Below are positions 9,168 through 20,160 of a stretch of 64,000 nucleotides of DNA, in pieces. The stretch spans positions 4,154,309 through 4,218,308 of the forward strand of contig CM070730.1 of the NCBI GenBank assembly GCA_036346275.1, written 5' to 3'. Under the pieces are notes generated by a model. It saw nothing but the letters and a program-made list of their open reading frames with translations, was not told the origin of the DNA and did not search any database. Position 1 is the stretch's first letter. Every line of letters starts with the position of its first letter. The DNA is from Otatea glauca (Eukaryota; Streptophyta; Magnoliopsida; Poales; Poaceae). The position numbers were made by a program, and so were the translations under genes.

Positions 9168-9530
9168 ATGGACAAGGATCAGGAGAAACTCAATAAAAGC
9201 CTTGCATGGACAGTAAAACAAATAGAGTGCATTGCATCGGATCTTAACAAAATTGCAAAAGACAATTTTACTCCTAACACATGTCAACGTGGCAATGAAC
9301 TCAACAGCTTTGTGATTGACATCGAAGCTATTGCTCGCAGCTTAAAGCAGGTTGCCATACAGTCACATGAACTAATGCAAAGAGATGAAGTACATCCTGC
9401 TGAGGATGTAGATCCTGAGTTGTGTCTTCCTTTCGACTACCAAAGCGATGATGAGGGTAAACGTGAGGACTACCAGTATTGTGAAGATGAGGGTATCGAC
9501 ATTGATAGTGATGATTCGGGAGTGTTCTAA
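9168..9530 (+). CDS. Small acidic protein of unknown function, transposon-associated
   Basis: Intact 120 aa ORF beginning just after an acceptor-like ATGTAG. The N-terminal two thirds look alpha-helical (LAWTVKQIECIASDLNKIA, then SFVIDIEAIARSLKQVAI). The last third is strongly acidic (QSDDEGKRED, DIDSDDSG). I do not recognise the family. It lies 130 bp upstream of the Harbinger ORF1 on the same strand, so it could be an extra ORF or an exon of the same transposon, or an unrelated captured gene. Absence of internal stops while its neighbours are broken is notable. Confidence 0.45.
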   Translation: MDKDQEKLNKSLAWTVKQIECIASDLNKIAKDNFTPNTCQRGNELNSFVIDIEAIARSLKQVAIQSHELMQRDEVHPAEDVDPELCLPFDYQSDDEGKREDYQYCEDEGIDIDSDDSGVF

Positions 9531-9662
9531 TCCTGTAGTAATGTTAAGACTTGTTCAAATATTGTAATGTTGATGGATGTTGTTAAGACTAGTTAAGACT
9601 TTTTATGATATTGTAATGTTTTTCTTAACTTGAGAAGTTTTGTCGTTGGCAGAAGAGAAATT

Positions 9663-10737
9663 ATGGATGGCTTCTATATTAACCTGTTGAATGAGGGAGG
9701 GGATGCATTCAATTGGGATGGTTCTGAACCTTCTCCACATGAAAGCCCAATTGGTTCGCAACCATCTCCAGTGCATACGGATAGTCCCAAATAAGACCAA
9801 ATAATAGAAGATCTAAAAATTTCTCTGAGAAAGAATATAATTTGTTGGTGTCCGCATGGCTTAATGTTAGTATCGATGCTGTACAAGGGAACCAACAATC
9901 CCGTGCTACTTATTGGAGAAGAATACATGACTACTTCCATGAGAACAAGACTTTTACCTCAGATCGTTCACAGGCTTTGCTTACACATCGATGGTCTGTT
10001 ATTCAAGAAGCAGTGAACAAGTTTTGTGGGTGTCATGATCGAACTGAGCGTCGAAATCAAAGCCGGTTAACTGAGCAGGACAAGGTTGGTACATAATGTA
10101 TATAACTTGCCTATTTGTGGATAGTTTGCTTATATTGTTGTTTGTGTGGTTGTACAGATTATGCAAGCTAAAACTTTGTACCAGGAGGAAGAAGGGCGAT
10201 CGTTTGCGTTCTTGCATTGCTGGAATATTTTGCAACACCATCCTAAGTGGTGTTCTCGGTTATCTCAGAAGAAGCAAAAGACATCAAGTAGTGGAAGTTC
10301 GGGATCTTCCAGTCCTGTTAGCTCCAATGCAATTCATCTTGATGAGGACCATCCTAGTTCAGAAAATGATCACCTTAGTAGACCAATTGGACATAAGGCA
10401 GCGAAAGAACGATTAAGTCGAGGTAAAGAAGTTGCTCCAACAGTAAATCTTTATATGGAAGCACTAGAAAATTTTAGAAAGGAAAAGAGGGAGCTTGAGA
10501 TTATGAAAGAGAAAAAAAGATGAGCGATATGAACGACTGTATGCACAAGAACAAGTGAAGATTGAGCAAAAGAAAGAGAGGCTTGAATTGATGAAAAATG
10601 AACTTGAATTGAAGAAAATGGTCGAGGAGGAGAGAATTATGGGCATTGATCTAAGTCACTGCACTGAGCCACAAAAACAGTACTACATGAGCTTGCAGAG
10701 CGACATAATAGCTAGAAGATGTAATAGGTCAGGTTGA
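9663..10737 (+). pseudogene. PIF/Harbinger ORF1 (Myb/SANT-like DNA-binding), broken
   Basis: Starts MDGFYINLL. After a frameshift near 9790 (frame changes before NNRRSKNFSEKEY) a Myb/SANT-like trihelix region follows: NLLVSAWLNVSIDAV, then YWRRIHDYFHENK, then LTHRWSVIQEAVNKFCGCH. A clean 73 bp intron (10085-10157, AAG|GT...CAG|ATT) joins DK to IMQAKTLYQ. The C-terminal part is Ser-rich and then a charged coiled coil. A second frameshift sits in the A-run near 10511-10518, before DERYERLYAQEQ. Such ORF1 proteins bind transposon ends and act with the DDE transposase. The protein is disabled here. Confidence 0.8.
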
Positions 10738-11135
10738 ACCAAGGTTGTATCTTTTGCTTGTAGTCATTCAGTTTGTCCCTCAGTCTCTAGGTTATGGACT
10801 GTTAACTATGAATTATTGTGAGCCTGTGATATTTAGATGACTACCTGTACTACATCTTTTTGGGATGTATAAACTATCATGCTGTGAGTTGTGGATTCTC
10901 ATTCTCAAGTTTCTGTGATGTGATATTTGCTAAATCAGCATTTAAGTTCATACTTCAGTTGTTCTTCTTATTTTTTGCTGTGAAAGGTAGATGGACAGGC
11001 AAGTTGTAGGCAAAGTAGATCACATGATGTCCAGAATGAAAAGAACTTCTTATTGACAATTAACTTCTTCATTTAAAGATTCCCATTACAATACATATAA
11101 AATATAGATTAATACATAATTAAAAAACTACTAAA
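10738..11135. other. Spacer between the convergent Harbinger ORFs
   Basis: AT-rich, no gene. It presumably holds the 3' untranslated ends of both convergent transposon genes. Confidence 0.5.
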
Positions 11136-12505
11136 TTACACCCCTCCATAACGTTGCCATAAGTGCTCCACTAAATCGTCTTGAAGCTGATGGTGAGTTT
11201 CCCTATTCTGAATGGAACGATGAGTTTGAATAAACTCAAAAAGTTCAGGTGTATGTTCATGTGACACTGAAACTGTTTCTCCCATTCCTTCGTAATTGTA
11301 GTCAAGTGGTCCTCCGTCCCGCTCATCTTCAACTATCATGTTATGCATGATGACACATGCTGTCATGATATCTTTTAGTGTTTGTTGATCCCAGAAACGT
11401 GCTGGTTCTCGAACAATTGCAAAACGAGATTGCAGAACTCCAAATGCTCGTTCCACATCCTTCCTAGCTGCCTCTTGAGCTTGGGCAAAATATTTCTTCT
11501 TATCCCCTTAGGGAGCTGGTATTGTCTTCACAAATGTTGCCCATACAGGATATTTCCCATCTGCAAGATAGTACCCCATTGTGTAATTGTGACCATTGAT
11601 AGTATAACTCACTTCCGGCGCTTGTCCTTCTGCTAGCTTTGCGAAGAGAGGGGAACGGTGAAGAACATTAATATCATTGTGAGATCCTGGTAAACCAAAA
11701 AAGGTATGCCAAATTCATAGATCTTGTGAAACAACAGCTTCTAGAAATATTGTTGGCTTGCGTACATGCCCAGCATACAATCCTTGCCATGCTGTAGGGC
11801 AATTTTTTCACCTCCAGTGCATGCAATCTATGCTTCCTAGCATTCCATGAAAACCTCTTTCCTCACCGACTGCAAGTAATCTAGCAGTATCATTCTCATT
11901 TGGAGATCTCAAATACTCATCTCCAAATAGAACAATAATAGTTCGCACAAACCTTTTAAGACTCTCTATGGCAGTACTTTCTGCAATCCGTAGACAATCA
12001 TCAATAGCATCTGCTGGTACTCCATAAGCTAGCATCCGGAATACTGCAGTTACTTTCTGTAAAGAAGATAACCCGAGAATTCCAGCACAATTCCTTTTTT
12101 GAACAAAATAATCATCATGGCCTTCTATAGCATGCAATATGCGAAGAAATAGATAACGACTCATTCTAAACCTGCGCCAAAAAGAAGAATGAGTCATAGA
12201 CAAGATGATCAACCAAAAATGCAAAGAATTAAAATATTTCTCGTTGTAAACCTGCGGCGAAAGAAGGTTGGGCCATAGACCGAAGGATCAGCGAAATAGT
12301 CTCGGTACAGCCTGACATGCCCTTCCTCTCTATTGTGATGTATGTATTGATGGCCAAAAATAGAACCCCCATGACGTCGAGCATTCACACACTCATCTTG
12401 CTCCTGTGCTAGGTATGCTACTGTAAGAAGAGATTCATCGTCGTCATCCGACGATGAGTCCTCTGAGAGGAAATACTGAACTAAGTTCTGACGACTCATT
12501 GACAT
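11136..12505 (-). pseudogene. PIF/Harbinger DDE transposase (HARBI1-like), three nonsense codons
   Basis: Exon 1 is 12252-12505 (starts MSMSRQNLVQYF), with an 80 bp intron at 12172-12251 (CAG|GTTTAC ... GCGCAG|GTTTAG) that joins FFRRR to FRMSRYLFLRI. The rest reads as one frame to the stop at 11136. The DDE_4 catalytic blocks are present: SIDCMHW (first Asp), LPGSHNDINV (second Asp), VERAFGVLQSRF (Glu). Three in-frame stops interrupt it at 11808-11810, 11715-11717 and 11508-11510. Each sits where a Trp or Gln codon is expected, so each is explained by one G-to-A or C-to-T change. No frameshift was seen. Exon structure and motifs are seen directly; the transposase role is established for the family. 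It is dead as written. Confidence 0.88.
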
Positions 12506-12733
12506 ATGCTAGATAGTGAACATTCATAAATGGGCAAGGTTTGAAAGTGCAAATGGCTATGTATATATAGCCTGAAAATATAGTCATTACGATATATCCG
12601 TTACAATATAGCCGTTATACTGATCGTTACAATAAATTTCAAATTTTTGTTTCCCGCAATTAAAAAAAGCCGGTCAAATTTTTCCCGGTAAAAAATAAAC
12701 GTGGCTCATATGGCGTGAAATATCATTATAATG

Positions 12734-13096
12734 CTAGTATAGTGTCCTGTTTTTCGGTTTCCTTTTTTTCAGCACGTAATATATGGTCTTTTTATTTTCT
12801 AGAACGTTTGTTTCATTTTCTTTAATTCTAGGATATTTGTTTCCTTTTCCTTGAGATGATGCTGGAGGTGGGGGGAGATCTGTTGTGGGTCACAGGGATA
12901 AGTTAGACACATTAAACAATGGCCATCAGATGTGGGTGAGTAAAGCTGAGGAAAGATCTGAGAGGTTAATTTTGATGGAGGCAAGTTTCTGGGGACATTT
13001 CGCTGGGTGCATGAAGGTTGGACCATCTCTAGTGGGGTGAATTATTTGGGATGGACGTAAAAAGTAATGCTTAGGTGCATTATAAAGGGGTATAGA
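12734..13096 (-). mobile_element. Short Helitron-like element, copy A
   Basis: 363 bp. On the minus strand it begins TCTATACCCCTTTATAATG and ends ACTATACTAG. It shares nearly its entire length with 23520-23883 and 27117-27478 and in part with 14407-14626. There is no TIR and no TSD. The 5' end is TC after A, the 3' end CTAG. The base after CTAG is C rather than the usual T. A strong 3' hairpin is not evident, so the Helitron label is tentative. Confidence 0.6.
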
Positions 13097-13647
13097 TAGG
13101 AGGGAGAAAATAGAGAGTGGGATTTGGGGAATACTGTTGGAGAGAAAAGAGATGTATGGAAGTAATCTTTTTAAGGAATTCTGTATATGAGAATATAGAG
13201 ATCTAAATTTAGAGAATGCTGTTCGAGATAGCTTATTACCGGTTACTAGCTTGAGCATGAAATGTATGATAGATATGAGCAAAGATGCCTTGGCAGTTGG
13301 CACTCTGGCAGATGTGATCGAAATGATGCTACGTCTTTTCTGTGGAAAGCAAAAGAAGATACGTGTGCGAAAGTAGGGCTCGGCTTCTTGCTCAGAGTCA
13401 GACTAGACAAAACTCAATGTAATTAAACAGCCAATCGCCATTGCGCTGATAGCCTGATACTCGGCATACACAGAGGCCGAGGCCGAGGCCGATGGCGTGT
13501 TTGCCCACAGAATTGAGATTTGAGAATCCCCTAGAAAACTAGTATAGTACAAGTGCTAACACTACAATAGCAGTATATCTGCTTATCAATTAAATAAAAG
13601 ATAAGTATGAATATAATACTTAATAATAAATAATCTTGTGATCACAT
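13097..13647. other. Spacer, nothing recognised
   Basis: Mixed composition. A short GGCCGA triplication lies near 13470-13492. No frame or repeat family was identified. Confidence 0.4.
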
Positions 13648-13800
13648 TGTACGTACTACATATTTAGAAGGAGAGCGAATCAAACAAGAAAATAAACAGG
13701 GAGGATCTGCATGCAACTTTAATTGTCAAAACTGTATGTACTACATATTTGGAAGGAGAGCGAATCAAACAAGGAAATAAACAGGGAGGATCCGCATGCC
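13648..13800. repeat. 85 bp imperfect tandem duplication
   Basis: A block beginning TGTACGTACTACATATTT at 13648 recurs as TGTATGTACTACATATTT at 13733. The second copy runs through GGGAGGATCCGCATGC and then directly into the GC-rich coding-like fragment. Confidence 0.85.
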
Positions 13801-14010
13801 CGAAGGTGTTGCCCTTGATCTCCTCTCCGCATCGCCACAAGATCGCCTCCATGAGGCGTCGGCCGATCTCCGCCGCCTCCCGCTCCGCGCAAAGGCACGC
13901 GTCCATCTTCGGCAGGCCGATCGCGCGGCGCAAGCCCCTGGTGTAGTCGGCGCCGGGCGGGTCGAACGCCGCACGGGCAGCAGTATGTCATCCTGGAAAG
14001 CTGGACCAAT
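13797..14010 (-). pseudogene. Unidentified GC-rich coding fragment
   Basis: About 200 bp with coding-like composition, abruptly bounded by AT-rich DNA. One minus-strand frame gives a plausible protein stretch (GLRRAIGLPKMDACLCAERE, followed by AAEIGRRLMEAILWRCGEEI). Upstream, a different frame reads AIIGPAFQDDILLPV, suggesting a frameshift or an exon junction between them. I do not recognise the family. It is best regarded as a gene relic or a transduplicated exon. Confidence 0.4.
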
Positions 14011-14040
14011 AATGGCTTCCCTAATTGCCATCCAAATATG

Positions 14041-14406
14041 AATGCTAACATATAGCACCATTTGTGCGTCCTGATTGAGGCTAATTATTATCAGAATATC
14101 TGTTACTTCCCATTGTGTACTTAGGAATAAGTCCTAAAATGAACTTATTCCTTATATTTATCACACGATAATTGCATTTCATACCCACATTCCTTATATA
14201 ATATTTTTCGCTAAATAATATTATGGCGGCGGTACGTGAGCGCCTTGTATAGGATGTGGTGCACATGCATGAATGGAAGAAAATTAAGCGCGCGATTCAT
14301 GGTACTGACTGGTATGGTAAATATTGAATCGAAATCAAATGGGTTTAGATTTGCAACATAAATTCCATATATATAGTTCAATTGAAATATATATATGCGG
14401 GCTCTC
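14041..14406. other. AT-rich spacer
   Basis: No gene or repeat end recognised. Confidence 0.4.
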
Positions 14407-14626
14407 CTGTTGTGGGCCACATGAATGAATGAGTTAGACACATTAAACAACGGCTGTCAGATGTGGGTGAGTAAAACTGAGGAAAGATCTGAACTTTCAT
14501 TTTGATGAATGCAAGTTTCTAGGGACGTTTTGCTGGATGCACGAACATTGGGCCATCTCTAATGAGGTGCATTATTTAGGGTGGACGTAGGAAAAATTGC
14601 TTAGGTGCATTATAAAGGGGTATAGA
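14407..14626 (-). mobile_element. Short Helitron-like element, copy D (truncated)
   Basis: Matches copies A-C from the TGTTGTGGGCCACA block to the TC end (GGGGTATAGA|T at 14626). The CTAG half is missing. Confidence 0.6.
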
Positions 14627-14756
14627 TTTTGAAGACAACAATGACGAATAACATTCTTTAAACAAAAAAGATTTATGCCAAACAGGTCCTAGGTTATGGA
14701 AATAAGCAAATTTGTTCAGATTAAGAATGCACAATGCAAATATACTTTTCTTTAGA

Positions 14757-15042
14757 GGTACAAGTATGCATACACACTCACAACCCCCCCCCCCCACACG
14801 CACGACCTACACATGAGTGTGTGTTTGCTACACACGCTAAGAAAATTTTCTTAGAGGCCTCCGGAGCGTGAGTACACCCGTCCCACCGAGAACACACACA
14901 TATGTGGGTATCTATTCACGCACCTAGTATTATTTTCGGTCCGAGGCATAAGCCCGAACAGAAAGCAAGAAACGTGCGGCCGACCGAACTCGAACGCGTG
15001 CCGGCTCAAAGCGACCATGGGCTCTCGACCAACTGAGCTCAG
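14757..15042 (-). repeat. tRNA-derived SINE, copy 2
   Basis: On the minus strand the head reads GAGCTCAGTTGGTCGAGAGC, an excellent tRNA 5' half with A box. GCGTTCGAGTTC follows as a B-box-like block, then the same body as copy 1 (CTCCGGAGGCCTCTAAGAAA). A run of 12-13 C (plus strand) near 14786-14798 interrupts the TG-rich part. Confidence 0.78.
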
Positions 15043-15102
15043 TTCTTCACCATGCAAATATACTAGCATGGAGCATATAATATACAACCAAAGTTGTTAA
15101 TA

Positions 15103-15388
15103 CTTCATTCGTTTAAAAATATAAGGTGTATTTTGGCTTTACATAAGGATAAAGGTTAAGGTGAAATTAAGAAAGGTATAGGTGAAAATGACTTAGATAT
15201 CTCTGCTTAATTGTCTTGAAAGATAAGAGATAATAGTTTGTGTGTGGTGGTAATGGATAAATGTATGTAGTTAAGGAAAAAATTAATAGGGGTATAATAG
15301 GAAAAACCTCATTAAATCTATATGCAAACCTTATATTTCTAAACAAGATCATCCAAACTATATGACTTATATTTCTAAGAGGAGAGAA
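15103..15388. repeat. Stowaway MITE (286 bp)
   Basis: TA|CTTCATTCGTTTAAAAATATAAG at the left and CTTATATTTCTAAGAGGAGAGAA|TA at the right form degenerate terminal inverted repeats flanked by TA (15101-15102, 15389-15390). It is non-coding, as is usual for Stowaway. Confidence 0.75.
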
Positions 15389-15544
15389 TATACGGCCGGC
15401 CGATGGCCTGACGGTAGGCTGTGAGAGCGCCACCAGCCACTCGATTGTTGCCAGGTGACGGGTGGATCCGACCAACGATAGTGACGAGGTTGAGAGTCAT
15501 GTTTTGAGTTTAATTGAGGCGGAGGTAGGAGAGAGAAAGTGGGG

Positions 15545-15750
15545 TGATCAAACTTTTAAAATTTTATCAATTTTTTAAAATATTTAAATTGGATACATGA
15601 AAATTTATAGATTTATCTCAAAAGGTATTTTCATAATATTATAAATTTATTAGGTCTTATTAGTGTATTAGAATAAAAATTAGTGGTTAAAATTGTATTT
15701 ATAGCTGTGTTAACATCTAAAACGACGTATGTCTCTGACCGAAAGTAGTA
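15545..15750 (+). repeat. Stowaway-like MITE, family M1, copy 2
   Basis: Shares GATCAAACTTTTAAAATTTTA, then AAATATTTAAATTGGATACATGAAA and TCTAAAACGACGTATGTC-type blocks with the copies at 738 and 19937. Confidence 0.65.
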
Positions 15751-16289
15751 CTTGCTAGGGGGTGGGTTGATCCGGCCAATGGCCTTGGGACTTGGGAGTC
15801 GAGTTCAGTTTCGGAGAGAAAATAGAGGGTCGAGGACATGAGACGATGGAGGCCACGTGGATATGTACTTTGGATTTTTCTATTGAACAGTGTTTATCCC
15901 TATAATTGAAATCCTATGCTAAAGTATATTGTCTGTCTATGTGTTAAAGTATATTGTCGGTCTTTTTTTGTCAACATTAAGATTTTAAGTGAAATGGTTA
16001 ATACATGAAACTTAATATAATATTAAAGTTAAAAATCACGAATTCAACACTGACTAACACAATATTAGAAGGAAAAATTGTTGCTCACTTTGAGGGCACG
16101 TCTTAGGTCCTAGCCTCCTGTCTCCTAGAGAAGCTTAGGTCCGAGGGAGTGTTGGAAGTCTTGCGGGTGACGGATGACCATGATTTAGAAGTCTCATAAT
16201 ACAACTGTCTGTCTAACCTAACAAATGAGCAAGTAATTCTATTTCTTGCAGCAAATCTACGAGGAATATAGCATGCACCATATGCATGA
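15751..16289. other. Spacer downstream of RING gene 2
   Basis: No gene is seen. The right part is probably the 3' untranslated region of the minus-strand RING gene. Confidence 0.4.
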
Positions 16290-16829
16290 TCAGGGATGAG
16301 GAGTCAGGACGCTTCGCACGTACGTATGATGGGTGCGGTCACAGATCACAGTCACTGAAACAACTTCCGTGGCCGCCGGCAGTGCGGCATCGACGGGTGA
16401 CCGGCACACCGGGCACGTGACGTGCGAGCGCAGCCACGCATCGATGCAGCCCTCATGGAACAGGTGCGTGCACGCGGGCAGCTGCTTCACGACCTCCCCT
16501 CGCTGCACCTCGCCGAGGCAGACCGCGCACTCGTCGCCGGCACAGCCGGCCTTCTTCTCGTACGCGTACGCCGGGAGGCCGGCGATCGCGGACGCGCCCA
16601 GACCGTGGTCCGGCGCCGGCTGCTGTTGCATGGGGAGGCCCGGGCCTGTGCCGGCGTCGTCGTTGCGGTCGCTCGGCCACTGGAGGCAGATGAGGATTGC
16701 CACAACCACGAGGACGCCGAGGCTCCACCGGGCGCCGGAGAGGAACAGCACGGCGCCGACGAGGATGGCGACGGGGAGGAGGACGGCGAACGCGGGCCTG
16801 ACGACGAGCTCGCCTCGGAGGAGGAGCAT
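16290..16829 (-). CDS. Membrane RING-H2 (ATL-like) E3 ligase 2
   Basis: Intronless 179 aa ORF. Hydrophobic segments span about 12-31 and 36-50, followed by a GLD-type motif (AIAGLPAYAY, 81-90) that typifies plant ATL proteins. The complete RING-H2 finger has ligands C101, C104, C120, H122, H125, C128, C139, C142 and Trp132. The predicted role is ubiquitin ligation at a membrane. It has a longer tail after the finger than its paralogues. It pairs closely with the genes at 3603 (SLGVLVVVAILICLQWPSD block) and 25908 (LPACTHLFHEGCID). ATG at 16827-16829; an upstream CCGGCGCC context resembles the MAPA start of paralogue 1. Confidence 0.9.
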   Translation of the reverse strand: MLLLRGELVVRPAFAVLLPVAILVGAVLFLSGARWSLGVLVVVAILICLQWPSDRNDDAGTGPGLPMQQQPAPDHGLGASAIAGLPAYAYEKKAGCAGDECAVCLGEVQRGEVVKQLPACTHLFHEGCIDAWLRSHVTCPVCRSPVDAALPAATEVVSVTVICDRTHHTYVRSVLTPHP

Positions 16830-17048
16830 GGCGCCGGCAGGACGTGCTTAGATAACGATATCTAACCTCGGGAAAGGGTGTTTAATTTTCCCCGAGCTTA
16901 ATTATCGATCGGCTGAGTGCAGTGTGTGTACCTAGGTGAGTTCTTCGTCAGCCACAGACATGACAAGAGAAACGCGTCGAGGTATACGCCTCGTAGTACA
17001 AGTACAACAAAACTGTCACCGTCACCTGTCAGAACTTAGGGTATGGAA

Positions 17049-18027
17049 CAGTGGCGGATCTAAGATTTTGGATGTTCGAAGTTATAAAAATATTATTCAA
17101 CGTAAAATATAAAGATTCACAGTAACAAAAAAAATACAAAGTATAATTTGTTGTTAATAGAGACAACACCTAAAATAATTTAGAAATTTGTGAATTCGGG
17201 ATTTCAAATCTATATACTTCTTCTCTATTTTTGAATGCTCTACATGCTACATTTAAGAAACCATGATTCACCGTTACAAATTAACACAACGTTGATAGAG
17301 GTGTGAATTGGGGATTTCATATTTGGGAATCAAGAATTAAATTCACTTGTGTAGTTATCCATGCCGAATGCTCAGCTTTTGCCTGTTATTTTATCATTGC
17401 TTCCTGCCTCGCCGGTCGCCGCTGGTATCGCACCTTCCATCCTCGACTCGATGCTTGCGCGGCATAGGGCTGCCATGCAACACGTCACACGCTGCTCTTT
17501 GCCCTATTGGACACCGTCGCCTTGACCCGCTAGCCATCGCCGGTGTCGCACTCTCCATCCCTAAGTCGGTGCTCGCTGCGGCCACAGGGGCCATAGCTAC
17601 ACTGCCACGCACTGCTCCTTATGTCACAATACCTACCCTACTGCCTTTGCTTATTCGTCAATGCTGGTAGCTGCTCGACGCTCGTCTGCTGTCCTGCTCC
17701 CTATTAGCTTGCATCTACCCCATAACCCTTGTCCATTATTGTTGGGATGCCGCTTGCGTCGTTGTCATAGAGAGAGCGAGAGAGCATAGGGATGTCAGGA
17801 ATGAAGGGATAGTTGGTGTTGTGCTCGAGGAATGGAGGAAGATGGACCTTAGCGAATAGGCCGTGTAGGGAAGATTGGGAGAAGGAATGGGTAGGACAGA
17901 TTGAAATATGTATTTTTAAGCTCATTTAATAGTATATACATCTAATATACTTGCTATATACTAAGTTTTTTCAAAAAATTTGGGTGTACATCTGTACACC
18001 CATGAACTTATGCTAGATACGCCTATG
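17049..18027. mobile_element. Non-autonomous hAT element (979 bp) with perfect 8 bp TSD
   Basis: Begins CAGTGGCGGATCTA and ends TAGATACGCCTATG, an imperfect inverted pair. Both sides are flanked by GTATGGAA (17041-17048 and 18028-18035), the 8 bp TSD length of hAT elements. The interior holds a GC-rich segment (about 17390-17700) unlike the AT-rich ends, possibly captured host DNA. No transposase is seen. Confidence 0.85.
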
Positions 18028-19936
18028 GTATGGAACTAGGAATGCTAATTGCCTTAAACCAAAGTAGGCTTTTGGATTAAGTGGTCTAAAACTACAAATA
18101 GATTGGGCTCATTTTGAATCTATAGTTATTTAGATCAGATCTAGTCCAGATTGAGTCAGGTTTGGACCTTATATTTTTTCACTAAATCTCTCACCACTAG
18201 CCAATTAAACTAATTAATGTTGCCTTTAACACAAATGCTTAATTTCTTTTTTGTTTTACATGCTTCAGCGTATACTTTAAGTTCTACTTTCAACATCGGT
18301 TTTCAGTAAGTGAGATATGTAATTATAGACTAGTTTTATCACTTGAATCTTGCACCGTAAACTATCAACTCATCAAACAAACAATTTGTCTGAATAAAAA
18401 CCCAAATCAAGTCATAGGCTTTCATTTGGATCTAGTCTAGGTTTAGACCTCACTCTTTTTATCATACTAGATATAGATCCGTGAAAAAAAATATTAGACT
18501 TCGATCAGATCTGTGCTTGGGCGCATTAGAACATTAGTAAGGAACTAGTCAGTCTGGGCATCGTCCCAGTTACACCATTACTGTCAGATTCTCCGTGCAT
18601 AAGCATGTCAGAAGACATCAAAATTGTGGACCCGAGTCTCACTTTGGCATTACGGTGGGCTCAATTGTTTCTACGCTTAGACGCAACAATTAGTTGGAAA
18701 GTGTCTTCTTCGGAACCGCAACAACAAAATCTTACACAACAGAGTAAACAACCACGCACTGCCCTAGGACATGTATGGTGGTATATTTAAGTTGTTTATA
18801 AGGCTACGTTACATATGATTTTTTTTGACGTGAAGAAGAGAGAAAGATGCTACTACTATTTAGTAGATGATCAATCTTATATACGAATTTATATTATATA
18901 TATCATTTTATAGAAAATCTATTAATTGTATGAGAGACCATTACAGATAATTATATAGGTAATCAATTCTATAAGATATGTTTAGTTCTTCTATAAATGA
19001 CATAGAGATATATTACATGTAATTACCATCTATACTAGTGTACATGCCTTTAGTCGTATACAGACTTGATAAAGTTGCGGTTGGCCCAAGCTGAGTTTAA
19101 TGCTGGGTGGGATTTGAAAAGTCCAATTCTAATGCAAAACAACAAGTGATCAATATTCTAGCTCCTTTCTCATCTTTTTTTTGTTGCAAAAATGGCTTTC
19201 TCCGAATAAAACTTGCAAATCTAGCCTCCTCTTCCACCACAGGAGGCGTGGAAGGTGACATCCGCTACACCACCAAAGCGTGAGAGGCCGCGTAGCCAGG
19301 ACGCGGGAGGTGGGCGGCGCGAAAACCAGCGCCGAGCATGGCAACATGTGGTTGTCACGCTTGGGTGGCGCGGCAAGAGGTGTAGCGTGTGCGCGGCGCG
19401 CCAAAGTGAATGTGCCGCATAGGGGGAGCGCGAGAGGTCTTTCTGTGCTAGGCGAGCGCAGAAGACACCCTTTGTGGTAGTTAGGGGATAGTTTTACAAA
19501 AAATTTTGGAGGATCCTATTTTTGCAAAAAAAAAAAGTGGCTAAGGGGATCAAAATAGTCCTAATTTTGCAAAACAACACCAGTAAATTTAGCAAAAAAA
19601 ACACACATCTCGTGCTCTCTATACTAATTAAATACTTTGAAAGATCCAAACGTACTAAAAAAAGGTGAATCAATGCAAACTAACACCTAAAACTAATTTT
19701 TTATTTTTAGTAATAATATCAAACTAGAAAAAGCTACCTGGAGCTTTCTCCCTCCGTGCACAACCGATCCTGCTACTGTATTTTCTGTAGCACGACTTCA
19801 CGAGCACTGCACTCCTCCTGTAGCATATTACTGTAGCGCGTCTGCCCTTTTAGTCGCTCCTGTGCCGCCGTCGCCTCCAGTCTTTTCTTTATTTCTTTTC
19901 CGTCTCTGTTTAGCCGCACGCATCCCCTTTTATATA
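18028..19936. other. Spacer with a GC-rich island at 19200-19480
   Basis: No supported gene. 19200-19480 is GC-rich but has no recognisable protein. It is followed by a degenerate stretch with repeated TTTTGCAAAA motifs (19500-19600), which is common at Mutator-like or CACTA element edges. The rest is AT-rich. Confidence 0.35.
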
Positions 19937-20160
19937 CTTATCTCATAAATAATTATCGTTTTAGCTATTAATATAGTTTTTAAAATATAACTTTGATTAC
20001 TAATTTATATTATAATATATTAAAATAATAATATTACGAAAGTACGATTCGAGACAATTTTACACATGATTCTCATGCATCCAATACAAATATTTAAAAA
20101 GATATCAATAGCTAAAGTTTTAAATGTTTGACTCGATAAGTTTTTGTGAACTAACGGGAG
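19937..20160 (-). repeat. Stowaway-like MITE, family M1, copy 3 (inverted)
   Basis: Flanked by TA on both sides (19935-19936, 20161-20162). On the minus strand it reads CTCCCGTTAGTTCAC, then the family interior (GATATCTTTTTAAATATTTG, CGTAATATTATTA) and AGCTAAAACGATAATTATTT. Confidence 0.75.

Noticed and set aside
17347..17670. Frame inside the hAT element core
   Set aside because: No family resemblance. It is probably translated filler of a GC-rich captured segment.
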